Assembly (NCBI GenBank): GCA_027919835.1
Contig: JANVFP010000007.1
Coordinates: 1,550,001 to 1,614,000 of the forward strand
From: Lentinula raphanica
Lineage: Eukaryota > Basidiomycota > Agaricomycetes > Agaricales > Omphalotaceae
Direction: 5' to 3'
DNA: 64,000 nucleotides
Both the position numbers and the translations under genes were made by a program. Positions 1 through 10,884 of this stretch are shown piece by piece (position 1 is the first letter of the stretch; each line of letters opens with the position of its first letter). Under the pieces are notes generated by a model, which ran no database searches, was not told where the DNA came from, and was given only the letters and a program-made list of their open reading frames with translations.

Positions 1-927
1 GAGTCTGAGGTGTCGGGACAGTACAACCCTGCTTTGCATGAATGGGATGCCTTCGTACAAGTCTTTGGGCGACTCTTTGGATTATATGATGAGAAGCTCC
101 AGGCCCAGTCGAATCTGAGTAATGCTATTCAGAAAACAGATGAACCGTTTGCAGACTTTATTGTTCGTTTCGAGGATCAGGCTCTTCGCACAGGCTATAA
201 TGAGGAGGCATTACGTTGGCATCTGGTAGACCAAATCCGGTACGACCTGAGGAACCGACTCACTCTTGTTGGACGCATACCAGACACCTTCAATGCAGTA
301 GTGGATCGTCTGCTGGAAATAGATGGTGCACGTGAGGTCTTGCGCAACACTGGAACATATTACAACAACAGCTCTAACAACAACTTCAAGGGTAATCGTT
401 TTGGAAATTTCCAGAAGAACAACTCTACAAGTCCAAACTTCACTAATAATCCATCCACCAATACCACTGGACCACAGAAGAAGTTTGGTGCCCTTGCAAA
501 AGAAACAGTTGGAAAAGTTGCAGTTGTTGAAGAATCTACCCAGGTCACTCCCAATCAGATAACCAAGGAAGAAAGGGATTATCGTATGGCGAACCGGCTG
601 TGTATCCGTTGTGGAAAGAAGGGACACTTCGGACGAAATTGCCCAGAACACCAGAATGCCACAGAAGTAATGCGAGCGGCTTGTGCAGAATGCCAGTGTT
701 GTGATGACTGCTTACTGGAAGAAGAATTCACAGGGGTAACTCCGGAGACCCAGGCTGAAGGAGGACCAGCGTCAGAAAACTCCGAAAGTGCTGACTGCAC
801 GGCTCGAGCTGCCTTTACAGTGGAGGAGCGAGATAACCTCGATACTCAACTATTGTACCAGATTGATGAAGGTGGTGACTCATGGAATCTGATGGGTAAC
901 CAACACACCGGCTCGGGAAAAGATTAG
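1..927 (+). CDS. gag: Gag capsid/nucleocapsid protein, 5'-truncated by window edge
   Basis: The visible 305 residues begin inside the retrotransposon Gag domain (an acidic/aromatic helical segment with WDAFVQVFGRLFG near the start and FADFIVRFEDQALRTGY around residues 47-63). An Asn-rich linker follows at about 118-150. A CCHC zinc knuckle lies near residue 197 (CIRCGKKGHFGRNC; C-X2-C-X4-H-X4-C), which binds RNA during particle assembly. The reading frame is open to the left edge, so the true start lies outside the window. The stop is at 925-927 and pol starts in another frame 87 nt later. Recoding or an internal start would be needed for pol, but no clear slippery site is visible. Confidence 0.9.
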   Translation, partial: ESEVSGQYNPALHEWDAFVQVFGRLFGLYDEKLQAQSNLSNAIQKTDEPFADFIVRFEDQALRTGYNEEALRWHLVDQIRYDLRNRLTLVGRIPDTFNAVVDRLLEIDGAREVLRNTGTYYNNSSNNNFKGNRFGNFQKNNSTSPNFTNNPSTNTTGPQKKFGALAKETVGKVAVVEESTQVTPNQITKEERDYRMANRLCIRCGKKGHFGRNCPEHQNATEVMRAACAECQCCDDCLLEEEFTGVTPETQAEGGPASENSESADCTARAAFTVEERDNLDTQLLYQIDEGGDSWNLMGNQHTGSGKD

Positions 928-1013
928 GTGACTCAGGCCGAGGACTGAGTCAGCCCACTGATACCTCGGAAACACTTCGGGGAGTAAACACCAACTCTAC
1001 AAGTGATCCTGCG

Positions 1014-4000
1014 GTGATCAATTCCCGGACTAAGCATTCCTTCATTATTAAAACTCACCTCTTCATGAACTCTAATAATATTCCCACCCTAATTGATTCC
1101 GGAGCCTCTCGAAATTTTATTGACCAATCACTTGCTAATGAATTCGCTGAAAACATCACCCCACTCCACAAATCGATTTCACTCACACTGTTTGATGGCA
1201 ACACCACTTCGGCAGGACATATCACCCACCAAATGGAAGCTACCATACGGTTCGAAAATGGAACTGTACATTATGAACCCCTATTAATCACCCAGCTTCA
1301 CCCGTCAGCCAGGATTGTACTTGGGTTACCCTGGTTACATAAGTATAACCCAACTATAGACTGGAAGGCAATGACATTGACCTTGGAAGGATCATCCTGT
1401 CTAGCAGCTACTAATATTCCGGAACCCTCTAAGCAAGATTCCTTCTATCACAGGGTGGAAATCGAGGAGGTACCAGATGAGGAACAATGGGATCCCAAGA
1501 ATAACTTGACACTCAATGATCCCCTGCTCCTTCATTACAGTGAAGTTGAGGAATATTACCGACAAAAGGCCAAACCACCATTGTCTTCGAGGAAGGAACA
1601 ACAAGGAACACCCGAGAAAACCCCAACTCCTTACGAGCAGTCAGAACGATCTGGACTAGACCCTTCCTCTATCCCATCTAATCAATCAGAAACACCCTTC
1701 TCTGATAACGAACCTCTAGAAAATCATATTGAAAAACCCAAACTCAAGGCCCCATATATTAGCCTCATTGGTGCTGCTCCATTTCAAACTCTGATTAAGC
1801 AAGGATGTGAAGCTTATGTGCTACACATATATCCTTCCAAAACAGAGGAAGAAGCAGTGGGACTAGCTGCTAATACGACACAACCAGTGGAGCCCCGGGT
1901 CTCTGGTGTGGGTGTACGAGATGAAACTAATGAAGCCATGAAGAAGCATGTTCCTGCCGAGTACCACCGTTTTGTAAAGGTCTTCTCTGCAGGAGAGGCA
2001 CAGAAGCTAGCAGAACACAGACCTTATGACATCAAGATCGAAACGGAAGACAACAAATTACCACCTATTGGCAAATTATACAACATGTCAGAAACTGAGT
2101 TGAAAGCACTAAAAACTTATATTGATGACATGTTGGGCAAGGGTTTTATCCGATCATCAAATTCTCCTATTGGTGCACCGGTGTTATTCGCTAAGAAAAA
2201 GGATGGAAGTCTTCGACTCTGTGTTGATTACCGTGCTTTAAACCGGCTGACTCGAAAAGACCGTTATCCCCTTCCCTTGATCGGAAATCTCATTGATCAA
2301 CTACGAAATGCTAAAATCTACTCCAAAATTGACCTCCGGGATGGATACTATAACATCCGAGTTGCAGAAGGTTATGAGTGGAAAACGGCCTTTCGCACAC
2401 GGTATGGCTCCTTCGAATACATGGTAATGCCGTTTGGACTAACAAATGCCCCTGCGACTTTCCAACACTTCATGAATGACCTTTTTCATGATATGGTGGA
2501 CATCAGTGTCATTATCTATTTGGACGACATCTTGATTTTTTCCAACAATGAAGAGGAACACCGTGTTCATGTGGCCAAAGTGCTTCAGCGGTTGGAAGAT
2601 AACAACCTTCATGCCAAGCCAGAGAAATGCGAGTTCCATACCACCTCCACTGAATACTTGGGTGTTATAATTACTCCCGATGGCATTCAGATGGATCCAT
2701 CCAAGGTGCGGGTGATCCAGGATTGGCCTGAACCAACAACCATCAAACAACTTCAGTCTTTTCTTGGATTTGCAAATTTTTACCGACGGTTCATTGATAA
2801 TTACTCAGGAATTGTGAAACCACTCACCCGGTTACTTGGGAAAGATATACCTTGGATTTGGTCAGAAGAGTGTCAACAGGTGTTTGACCTGTTGAAACGA
2901 GCATTCCAGGAAGCTCCCATCCTCCAACATTTTGATCCTGAACTACCTGTCATAGTGGAATCCGATGCATCTGACTATGCAATTGCTGCCATTCTGTCCC
3001 AAATGAATCCTCTCACACAAGAACTTCACCCAATTGCATTTTTTGCACGATCCATGCTACCGGCTGAATTGAATTATGACATCTATGATAAAGAACTACT
3101 CGCAATCGTAGAGGCATTCAAACAGTGGCGAAATTACTTGGAAGGTGCTCGACACAAGGTTGAGGTATACTCTGATCACAATAACCTTCAGTTTTTCACT
3201 ACCACTAAGCAGCTTAGTCGGAGGCAAGCTAGATGGTCAGAATTCCTATCTGGGTTTGACTTCACTATCAATTACCGACCGGGCCGTTTGGGTGCTAAGC
3301 CGGACGCACTAACTCGACGACCAGATGTCTACCCCAAGAAGTCTTTCCAAAATGTGGCTAACCAACACAACGAGCGAATTCTGATCCAACCTGAGCAACT
3401 CCTTGCCAATTTACTCCTGGACGAGGAGTTACAGCTCAATCGAATATGTTCAGCCCCAAAGGATGACTATTGGCTTAAGATGGGGGAAAAGGCTAGATCA
3501 GACGAACCAGGACCCTTCACACTGGATGACAACCTTCTCCTCCGAGATGGCAAAATTTACGTACCCAAGGATGACACACTACGGCTACAAATACTCCAAG
3601 ATCATCATGACCATAAGCTCCGAGGACATCCAGGTGTTCACAAAACTGTAAAATTAATTTCTCGCACCTATTTTTGGCCAGGAATTCACAGGGATGTGGT
3701 CCGATATATTCGGTCATGTCATGAGTGTAATCGTACCAAACCGGTCCGAAACCGCCCATTTGGATATTTAAAGCCACTGCCAATTGGACAGCGCCCATGG
3801 AGCTCCCTTTCTATGGACCACATTGTGGGCCTTCCTATGTCCTCTGGTTACGATGCCATCCTAGTTGTGGTTTGTCGACTCTCAAAGCAAGGGATCTTTA
3901 TTCCGTGTAACTCTACTGACACAGCGCTAGACCTAGCAAAGCACTTCATACGTCATGTTTTCTCGAAACATGGGCTGCCAGCAGACATCATTTCAGATCG

Positions 4001-4946
4001 AGGAAGTACGTTCATCTCAGCCTTTTGGCAGGCTCTGTGCTCACTCTTGAATATACGGTCCAATTTGTCTACTGCCTATCATCCCGAGACAGATGGACAA
4101 ACTGAGCGCACAAATCAGACTTTGGAACAATACCTGCGGTTGTTCGTCAACTATGATCAAGACGACTGGTATGATATGCTCCCTCTAGCTGAATTTGTCT
4201 ACAATAACACTCCGAGTTCAGCGACAGGTGTGTCACCCTTTTTTGCAAACAAAGGATATCATCCCCGGTTGTCCATTTCACTCGATCATGTTCCCAACCA
4301 TGCCGCCCACCAGATTGCTCAAGATTTGTCCCAACTTCATGACTATCTCAAACAGGAAATTTCTCGTGCTAATACGGCTGCGGAAAAACAGTATAACACT
4401 CACCGTCGTGAAACTCCTGATTGGAAGCCAGGACAAAAAGTCTGGTTAAGTACAGAAAACCTGCGCATGAAACGCCCTCTGAAGAAACTCGATTGGAAAC
4501 GCTTAGGACCTTTTGAGATTATGGCGAAAGTCTCATCTCATGCTTACAAGCTCAAACTTCCTTTAGCCCTTCAGGGTATCCATAATGTCTTCCATGTGTC
4601 CCTACTGAAACTTGATGTTCCAGATCCTTTTCCGAATCGAAGACCCCCTCCACCTCCACCCGTCGAGATTGAGGATGACCAACAACGGTTCGAAGTGAGT
4701 CAAATAGTTGATTCACGCAAGGTAGGAAGAACGGTCAAGTACCTAGTACGATGGAAAGGTTACGGACCCGAGGATGACACCTGGGAACCACTATCAAACT
4801 TGATTGGTGCTTACGATGCTGTACAGGAATACCGAAGGACACATCCTCATAAGCCTCAGGCATCTGACACTGCCATGAATCGTCTTGAAAAAGAAACCCA
4901 GGAGCTTGTCGAGTCTCAAGGCACACTTCTTCAAGAAGACGAATAG
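1014..4946 (+). CDS. pol: Pol polyprotein: protease, reverse transcriptase, RNase H, integrase, chromodomain
   Basis: An intact frame of 1310 codons. The retropepsin active site is LIDSGAS (about residue 27), followed by the LGLPWLHKYNP segment near 102. Reverse transcriptase has KIDLRDGYY and the catalytic YLDD (about residue 501). RNase H begins at about residue 650 with ESDASDYA. Integrase has the HHCC zinc site near 870-905 (GHPGVH ... SCHECN) and the D,D,E triad in SMDH, ISDRGS and DGQTERTNQ (about 933, 992 and 1028). A chromodomain follows at about 1225-1265 (YLVRWKGYGPEDDTWEP), which in chromoviruses directs integration to marked chromatin. The frame opens at 1014; the first ATG is at 1065, just before the protease motif. 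No inactivating change was seen. Confidence 0.95.
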   Translation: MINSRTKHSFIIKTHLFMNSNNIPTLIDSGASRNFIDQSLANEFAENITPLHKSISLTLFDGNTTSAGHITHQMEATIRFENGTVHYEPLLITQLHPSARIVLGLPWLHKYNPTIDWKAMTLTLEGSSCLAATNIPEPSKQDSFYHRVEIEEVPDEEQWDPKNNLTLNDPLLLHYSEVEEYYRQKAKPPLSSRKEQQGTPEKTPTPYEQSERSGLDPSSIPSNQSETPFSDNEPLENHIEKPKLKAPYISLIGAAPFQTLIKQGCEAYVLHIYPSKTEEEAVGLAANTTQPVEPRVSGVGVRDETNEAMKKHVPAEYHRFVKVFSAGEAQKLAEHRPYDIKIETEDNKLPPIGKLYNMSETELKALKTYIDDMLGKGFIRSSNSPIGAPVLFAKKKDGSLRLCVDYRALNRLTRKDRYPLPLIGNLIDQLRNAKIYSKIDLRDGYYNIRVAEGYEWKTAFRTRYGSFEYMVMPFGLTNAPATFQHFMNDLFHDMVDISVIIYLDDILIFSNNEEEHRVHVAKVLQRLEDNNLHAKPEKCEFHTTSTEYLGVIITPDGIQMDPSKVRVIQDWPEPTTIKQLQSFLGFANFYRRFIDNYSGIVKPLTRLLGKDIPWIWSEECQQVFDLLKRAFQEAPILQHFDPELPVIVESDASDYAIAAILSQMNPLTQELHPIAFFARSMLPAELNYDIYDKELLAIVEAFKQWRNYLEGARHKVEVYSDHNNLQFFTTTKQLSRRQARWSEFLSGFDFTINYRPGRLGAKPDALTRRPDVYPKKSFQNVANQHNERILIQPEQLLANLLLDEELQLNRICSAPKDDYWLKMGEKARSDEPGPFTLDDNLLLRDGKIYVPKDDTLRLQILQDHHDHKLRGHPGVHKTVKLISRTYFWPGIHRDVVRYIRSCHECNRTKPVRNRPFGYLKPLPIGQRPWSSLSMDHIVGLPMSSGYDAILVVVCRLSKQGIFIPCNSTDTALDLAKHFIRHVFSKHGLPADIISDRGSTFISAFWQALCSLLNIRSNLSTAYHPETDGQTERTNQTLEQYLRLFVNYDQDDWYDMLPLAEFVYNNTPSSATGVSPFFANKGYHPRLSISLDHVPNHAAHQIAQDLSQLHDYLKQEISRANTAAEKQYNTHRRETPDWKPGQKVWLSTENLRMKRPLKKLDWKRLGPFEIMAKVSSHAYKLKLPLALQGIHNVFHVSLLKLDVPDPFPNRRPPPPPPVEIEDDQQRFEVSQIVDSRKVGRTVKYLVRWKGYGPEDDTWEPLSNLIGAYDAVQEYRRTHPHKPQASDTAMNRLEKETQELVESQGTLLQEDE

Positions 4947-5066
4947 GTCACAAATATATTTGATCACAAACAGGTACATATAGGTTTATTCTATGGTTTT
5001 TCTGAAGAGTAGGGATTATAGAAAAAAGAAACCCATTTTGGGTATAGGACACAAGCAAGCAGTTAC

Positions 5067-6288
5067 TTAGGGAGAACGGATTCCAGCAGAGCCTTGTTCG
5101 GAATAGCCAGCAGGAGTGCTAACTCCAGAATATCCCCCATTACCAGAAGAAGAGGGACCTGCATGATCAGGTTCATCAGGGGGATAAACCAGGTCTTCAC
5201 TGGAGAATGACCAGCAACTATCCGAGGAACTAGGACTGGGAGCCCTAGGACGATTGATTACCCTACCCCTTCCTCGATAACCATATTGTCCACGGCGACG
5301 AAGAAGAGGAGAACCATCAACCAAAGGAGTAGCAGGAGGCCCAGCAACAGGAGTAGTAGGACAAGGAACCTGAGGACCTTGAACAGGAGGACCAGGAGCA
5401 ACCCTCACTGGGAGTTGGTACTGGGTGGCAGGATGGATAGGACCTTCAGGAACAGGAACGGGGGCTACCCTGCACATTGATCAACAAGAATGTTCAAGTC
5501 ACCAGAATATCACTCACTTAAAGAAGGGGTGCCCCACTAAGTCATCCACCGAAGGATACCTCTGTTGGGATACCCTCTCTGCCAACTCACGATCAGTCCT
5601 GGTGACACTGCTAAGTCCAACGATGGAAAGGCGAGCAGAATCGAGACGGAAACGTTCAAGTTCAATATTGGAAACCATCTCCTCGATGCGGTAAGAAGCA
5701 GCCACAAGGTTGGCATTGTTGGTGTTAGTGCCCAGATGACGCATACGGAAGGCCTCTCCAGACAGGAAGCCAAGATGGGACTGAATCATGGTGGAATATA
5801 AGGTACTAAAGCATCCGCCTGGGCCAAACGATGGCTATAGGCAGCCAGTTGACTAGCTTGCTGATCCAAGACAGCCCTCTTAGCCTGAGAAGTCTTCAAG
5901 GCTACCAGATTCAAATCAGTAATGAGGAGGAAACCAAAAGTTCAAAGTACACACCCATCAAGCGTTGAAAGGCCAACTTCTCTGCACGTCTATGCCTTCT
6001 CACAGCATCTTTCCACTTGTCTTCGTAGAATCGGGCCCTTTGGGCTTGCAGGACCGAATATTCTCGTTCATCGGATACTTCGTTAATAAGGCTACATCAA
6101 AGGATTAGGTCAAAGAGTGATTAGAAGAGAAGAAAATACTTACTTGGCGACATGCCTTTCAAGTGACCTTTCACGGTCAGCTGAAGGTGGAAGTTCAGGC
6201 TGTTGGTAGGGGGAGGGCTACCAGAAGTGTCGGGCACAGCATCAGAGCGATGGGAGTCAAGAGTTTGTTCCATGGGGACATTAGGCAT
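5067..6288 (-). pseudogene. Antisense multi-exon ORF inside gypsy element, apparently frameshifted
   Basis: On the strand opposite to pol, coding-like blocks are joined by plausible GT..AG introns. They run from an ATG at 6288 through blocks at about 6140-6288, 5955-6095, 5803-5905 and 5514-5790, to a proline- and glycine-rich last exon (5067-5464). The middle blocks are charged and helical (VSDEREYSVLQAQRARFYED and a following EKLAFQRL). The last exon contains an RGRGR box. The splice 5514/5464 (GTGAGT..GTGCAG) keeps frame. Two places, near 6210 and 5802, need a one-base shift to keep a continuous protein, so the copy looks decayed although pol is intact. I recognise no domain. It could instead be an unusually spliced live gene. 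Confidence 0.5.
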
Positions 6289-6539
6289 AAGGTCTACAGG
6301 CAGTAGGGGGGGAAAACGAAGAAAGGGCCACAGAAATTCGACTTTTTAGCGGAATAAAGGACGAACAAGTCAGGCAGTGACGCGTATGGGCCGCCCATGA
6401 ACGCCAGGACTCGTTAGTGCAATCTGTCAAGGATAAAAGGACCTTTTGGGGGATGAATGTTGAATCAAAAGCAGTAATTCAGGGTCCTGCAGACTCCACA
6501 GGCCAGAACAAGGGGGAATTAGCCTGGAGGAGGGGGTAA

Positions 6540-8104
6540 TGTTATGAAGCATAACACCCCCCAGCCTTCCACTATTTTTCTGCATTTTTTCCGTATTTTT
6601 CTGAGCCTTAATGAGCCTCAGAACGACGAAGACCCCTATGAACCATATAGATGCCGAACCGGCGCTAACTCGGCATCAAACGTTCACCGCCGCCGTTAAC
6701 GCCATCATTTCTTTCTTCTTTCGCTACCACCACTTCCCCGTTTCCTTTTTCGACACTTTCCTTTGTTCTTCAGCACCTCAAGACCCTCGGGACCTTTAGC
6801 AGGACATGGGAACACTGGTTAGGATCTAAGGGTCATCTAGGGAGTGGAGACTTCAAAGTCTGCCACTCGTCATTCATCGTGCGTAATCCGTTCGTCTGAA
6901 CGGATTACTCCTTCTGACTCGTCCTCACTAGGAAGGGAGACGCGTCGTCGGCCCTCCCTTATCCCCTCTCTCGTTCTCCTGCCGGGTCTACAACGTCGCA
7001 TCGGCGACTCTTTCCCATGCAACTCACCCCGGATCTCAAGACGAATTGGAACGTCGAGTCAACGCCTTGACTCGACGAGTACTGATCATTCTTCACCCAC
7101 GACGACTCCGGAGTCCCGCCTATAAACTCTCTATCCTTTTTTGGACTTATGCGAGGGTAAGAACGTGTAAACATCGTCAAACCCTGCCGACGAACCACGA
7201 CATCCTCCGGCGACTTCTCCCATGCATCACCAACATCCATTCGAGTAAACCATCTAATGAAGAACCCCGGCGCGACAACGGAATACCACGAACAGCCGTT
7301 CGTGTCACTTTCATTACGGAGGACACACGAACGCCTCCGTTCCCCGCTACCCTAAGTACACCCAATGAGCAGTAACTCCTCTTGGATCTTTCAGTCCCTG
7401 CATGCCTCCTGCTTGGACCCTCGATGCTGGATATCTAGGATTGCCTTGGACCCCTACTAACTTCCCTCTCCACCATGAAACCAGGACCTGGGACATCGAG
7501 GGATGCCGGCGACGTTTCGCCAGCACGGCTGGGTTTGCCCATCCCGTTACCTCTTCTGACTCACCTCCCTCTCTTTAGTTCCGGCCTCGGACGACACGAA
7601 AGCTCGTCATCTCTTGATTAGTCGTGTGCTGCTACGTAACGGCCGGGTCGATTCGTAACCACGTCGACCCGTGCCCGTTTCGTTATGTTTGTTTGGTGAC
7701 GCCGGACGGTTCCAGTAACGACGCGTATGCGTCGCGGCACTGGAACGCGTCATCGTAATTACTTTACGGTGACGCGTTCCCTCGCCGACATTCCTTTACC
7801 TACCAATTTTCCTTATATATCTATTTACTCAGAAACCTATAAATACCACCTGTATCCTCTGTATCTGGCCCCCCAGATCAGATATTTTGAATCTATTTGC
7901 TTTTCCTCAGTCTTCTTGTGCTCTCTAATAAACACTGTAACATTACTACTAAGTCTCAACCTAAGGATTCTAAGTCCTCAACCAAGTCCAAATACTCGGT
8001 GTAGACAAACTGCCCAGCAGTCCTTCGCCGTATGTGTGGATTTTCGTGCTCGTAACCATCGAACTTCGGTACACTCGAAGGCTAGAGCGTAGCAGTACCT
8101 AACA
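6540..8104 (+). repeat. 3' long terminal repeat of the gypsy chromovirus
   Basis: It starts right after a purine-rich tract (GGAGGAGGGGGTAA, 6526-6539) with TGTTATGAAGCATAACA, itself an inverted repeat, and ends in CCTAACA at 8104. The start and end thus share the 5-bp inverted terminus TGTTA/TAACA. It is about 1.57 kb long and contains a TATA box (7838) and an AATAAA signal (7927-7932), as expected for U3-R-U5. Beyond 8104 the sequence changes to the coding sequence of another element. The boundaries are inferred from these signals because the partner LTR is not in the window. Confidence 0.8.
7838..7845 (+). promoter_or_regulatory. TATA box of the LTR promoter
   Basis: TATAAATA lies inside the LTR, about 85 nt before AATAAA at 7927. 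This spacing fits a retrotransposon U3 promoter followed by a short R region with the poly(A) signal. Confidence 0.6.
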
Positions 8105-8520
8105 GCCCTCCTTCCAGTTGATGTTTGGATTTACTTTCCGAAGCCAGGGTAACCCAAGGATTATATCATCTGATCCTAGGTTGGTGACTAAGTATTCAAG
8201 AAGCTGTGGCATGTTCTGATCTATTGTAGAAAGGAGCCGTGCCGAATGAGTAATTTTCCCTGCTGTGTTTGGTGTGCCATCAATATTGTAAAGAGTGATT
8301 GGTTTGGAAGAGGTCGAGTAATGATTCAATGTTGATCTATAAAGCGCTGGTGTATAAACAGACCAGTTGCTCCAGAGTCAATCATTGCTGCGCTGTTTGT
8401 ACTCTTGAATCTGCCTTGTAACTTAATCGGAACATGGAAGTGAGAAGAATCACTTGATTGCATAGAACCGATGGTACATGAGGAAACAGATTGATAGATA
8501 GAAGACGATTTAGAGTACAA
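8105..8520 (-). pseudogene. pol: Retropepsin fragment of the older gypsy element
   Basis: Two overlapping blocks on the - strand carry the aspartic protease signature AMIDSGATGLF (about 8395) and, further on, IILGLPWLRKVNPNINW (about 8130), the usual end of a gypsy protease. A one-base frame change near 8330 separates the two. The sequence stops at 8105 against the inserted LTR, so reverse transcriptase and later domains are not present on this side. Confidence 0.8.
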
Positions 8521-8792
8521 TTCAGGGAACCAGGCGGCAGCTGTGACAGGTTCCCACTTTAAAAATTCTGGCGCAATTCAGAAATCTGATCAGCCAATGT
8601 TTTCTAATTAGCTGTCAGCTGCTGGAGAATCTGGGAAAAGTCTGGCAAGGTTGGCGCAGTGGTAGCAGCTATGCTAGAGGTGGAGGATCCAGCAGTGGCA
8701 GCAGTTCTTTGGCTTGGTTGAGGGTAGCCCAAGAACTTTTGACGGCAAACATTGGCTAGATGTCCTGTGTATCCACAGTAGTCACATATATC

Positions 8793-10107
8793 TCATTCAT
8801 GATGCCCATCTGCCCTGCGATGATTCTGTGATCCACATCCATAGCATCTTCCAGCCATGAATTTTTGATAATCATCAGGGGAACGTCCAGTGGAAGTGGC
8901 ATCTACGTCCATGGCATTTGGATCACGGGCAGGAGCAAATGGAATGGCATGGAAAGCACTGGTGGAGTTAGGGATTCGAGAAGGAGTGGTGATACTCTGT
9001 CCCCTTTCTTTAGCACGTTCAATTTGACGATTGTCAATGCGCATGGCTTCCTGGATAAGACCATCCAAGGTACCAATGTTATCTTCATCAGTGTACACCA
9101 ATCCATCCTTGACTCAGTTGGATAGATGCTGATAAAAACGGTCTCGGAGGTCTGGGTCAGAATATCCAGTATGGCTTGCATGCTGTTTGAATGCTGCTGC
9201 ATAGGCTGCAACTGTATTCTTTCCTTGCCATAACCCTTTAAGCGCTTCCTTAGCATCTACTACAGGGTTGACTGTTTCAAAGCGAGCTTTGAAGGCTTCC
9301 TTGAATAGATTCCAAGTGGGGTAAATGAAGGAAGCACCTGCTACATTGTTGTTGACGTTACTGATGTTTTCGAAATTCGGAGATTGGAGTAGCCCAAATA
9401 GCAGCATCTCCTTCAAGAAAGGAGATAGCTGATTTGATCCGTTCCTCATTTTTGCCTCTGAGTGATGAGATCCCCTGGGACCAGAGTTCAAATGCTGCCA
9501 TGAAGCGTCGAGCATCGTCACTCCATTTCCCATCATAGGGCTGTGGTTTGCTAATACTTTTACTGGTGCCCATGTTACTTGCAATGTCTGTAACTGTTGT
9601 TTGAAGTGCCTGCTGCTGTTGTGCAAGCTGGTGAATGATGTCTGCGATCTGTTGAATGCTTGCCATTGTAGAAGAATCAACTGGTTCGGGTTCTGTAGTG
9701 TCAGGTTGTTGAGTTTCAGGTATATTGTCGCTGTCTGAGTCCGAGTCTGATTCTGATTCTGATTCTAATGGAGTGATGGAAGTAGGCACAAGCGCAGGGG
9801 ATGCTCTGGAACTAGGGTTGGATGATCGTCCAACTCTAAGGGGTATGGGGGATGGTGCAACAGGTGGTTCTGGGGGAATGTGTAAATAACGCTCTGAATC
9901 GTAATCAAGTTCGAGTGGAAATGTGTATCGATTGGGACAAGGATTTTCGTCACAGTGTTCCCAGCTGTTAGAGTCAGTTGACCAATGTACGTCACAGTGG
10001 TCAGTGGAATCAAATGCGTGGGTGTAGTTGGAACAATCTGTGAAGGCTCCAAAGGTAGGCGTGATGACAGAGTAAGGTGGAGGATTGGATATGTCCGATT
10101 TCCACAC
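8793..10107 (-). pseudogene. gag: Gag of the older gypsy element, frameshifted
   Basis: Three consecutive blocks in different frames make one Gag. The N-terminal block (10107 to about 9360) has an acidic Ser/Asp run (ESESDSDSDSD), a Gln-rich stretch and KPQPYDGKWSDDARRFMAAF. The middle block (9375-9114) has WNLFKEAFKARFETV and YAAAFKQHASHTGYSD. The last block (9101-8793) ends in CYGCGSQNHR, the start of a zinc knuckle whose distal Cys is lost. A frame change near 9360 and stops near 9112 and 8793 inactivate it. The order and motifs match Ty3/gypsy Gag. Confidence 0.8.
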
Positions 10108-10162
10108 ACCTCGTAGGATCAGTTACAATAGCTGATGGTATGAGTAAGTGATCTCGACCTAA

Positions 10163-10822
10163 TGTCCCGAAGGAGTTAGCACAGAAGGGTGACACAAGCA
10201 CAAGCACAAGCACAACCCTATACAGGGTAAGGGTGAGGTTGATCTCAGCAGCAGTGAGGGCACGAAGGGCCAATCACTAGGGCTTCAGAAGGAAAAGACA
10301 AGCTAGTTCCCAATGACCAAGTTAGTAGTATTGAGTGTGAGTAGGATACAAATACGAACCTAGTTCCCAATGACCAAGAGGTCGAGATAGGGAACCAGGA
10401 GTCTAGCTACAGTGGTATTTATACTGAGTGAAACAATAAGTACTCAAAGCAGTAGAGATGAACAGCGTGAGTGAAGAAGATTGGAAAATACAATAACGCG
10501 AGAATGTAAAAGGTGTAGTGCGAGAATGTGAAAGGTAAAGAGCGAATGAGAATGGTTGGAAAGATAAGGAGTAGTGACAGCGCGAGAGACAGATATGAAG
10601 AACAATAACACAAGGACCATAGTGCGAGAATGGAAGGAAGAATGGTGACAGAACGCGAGAGGAAAATGATAAAGCATGAGAAGGGGATTGATAATGAAGC
10701 AGGAGGTGTGATTACCAATTGTAATGAGTCATGAAGAATGATCAGGTGGTAGCAAAGACATATGATGCAAAAAGGAGTGCATGTGATAAGGAAAAATGAC
10801 ACACATGTCAGATGTCACGACA
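10163..10822 (-). repeat. Probable 5' LTR of the older gypsy element
   Basis: On the - strand it begins TGTCGTGACA (10822 down) and could end in GGGACA at 10163, giving a TGTC..GACA terminus. A TATAAATA box lies at 10423-10416. A 19-nt sequence beginning CTAGTTCCCAATGACC occurs twice (about 10301 and 10361). The outer end is supported by a typical LTR start; the inner end is a guess, as no clear primer-binding site was found. Confidence 0.5.
10416..10423 (-). promoter_or_regulatory. TATA box of the older element's LTR
   Basis: TATAAATA on the - strand within the inferred LTR, upstream of the broken gag on the same strand. Confidence 0.45.
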
Positions 10823-10884
10823 CGTCGCCTCTTCACTTTCTGCATCCGGGTGTCGATCAGTCAATTTCCTTCAAGAGACTATTC

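Larger units (their letters stand above)
1..8104 (+). mobile_element. Ty3/gypsy chromovirus LTR retrotransposon, 5' end outside window
   Basis: The order gag, pol (protease, reverse transcriptase, RNase H, integrase, chromodomain), purine-rich tract and 3' LTR is that of a Ty3/gypsy chromovirus. Gag and pol are both open over their visible lengths, which suggests a fairly recent copy. An antisense multi-exon ORF fills the space between pol and the LTR. The 3' LTR ends at 8104, directly against the protease region of an older - strand gypsy element, so this copy inserted into that one. The 5' LTR lies left of the window, so LTR identity, and hence age, cannot be judged here. Confidence 0.92.
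8105..10822 (-). mobile_element. Older Ty3/gypsy element, broken, interrupted by the chromovirus
   Basis: On the - strand from 10822 down there is an LTR, a gag region with frameshifts, and the start of a protease, which stops at 8105 where the other element's LTR begins. The remainder of its pol would lie left of the window, beyond the inserted element. Gag and protease frames are interrupted at several points, so this copy is inactive and older than the element inserted into it. Confidence 0.85.

Noticed and set aside
10110..10162. Primer-binding site of the older gypsy element
   Set aside because: No TGG-initial sequence complementary to a tRNA 3' end was convincing. The inner LTR end stays uncertain.
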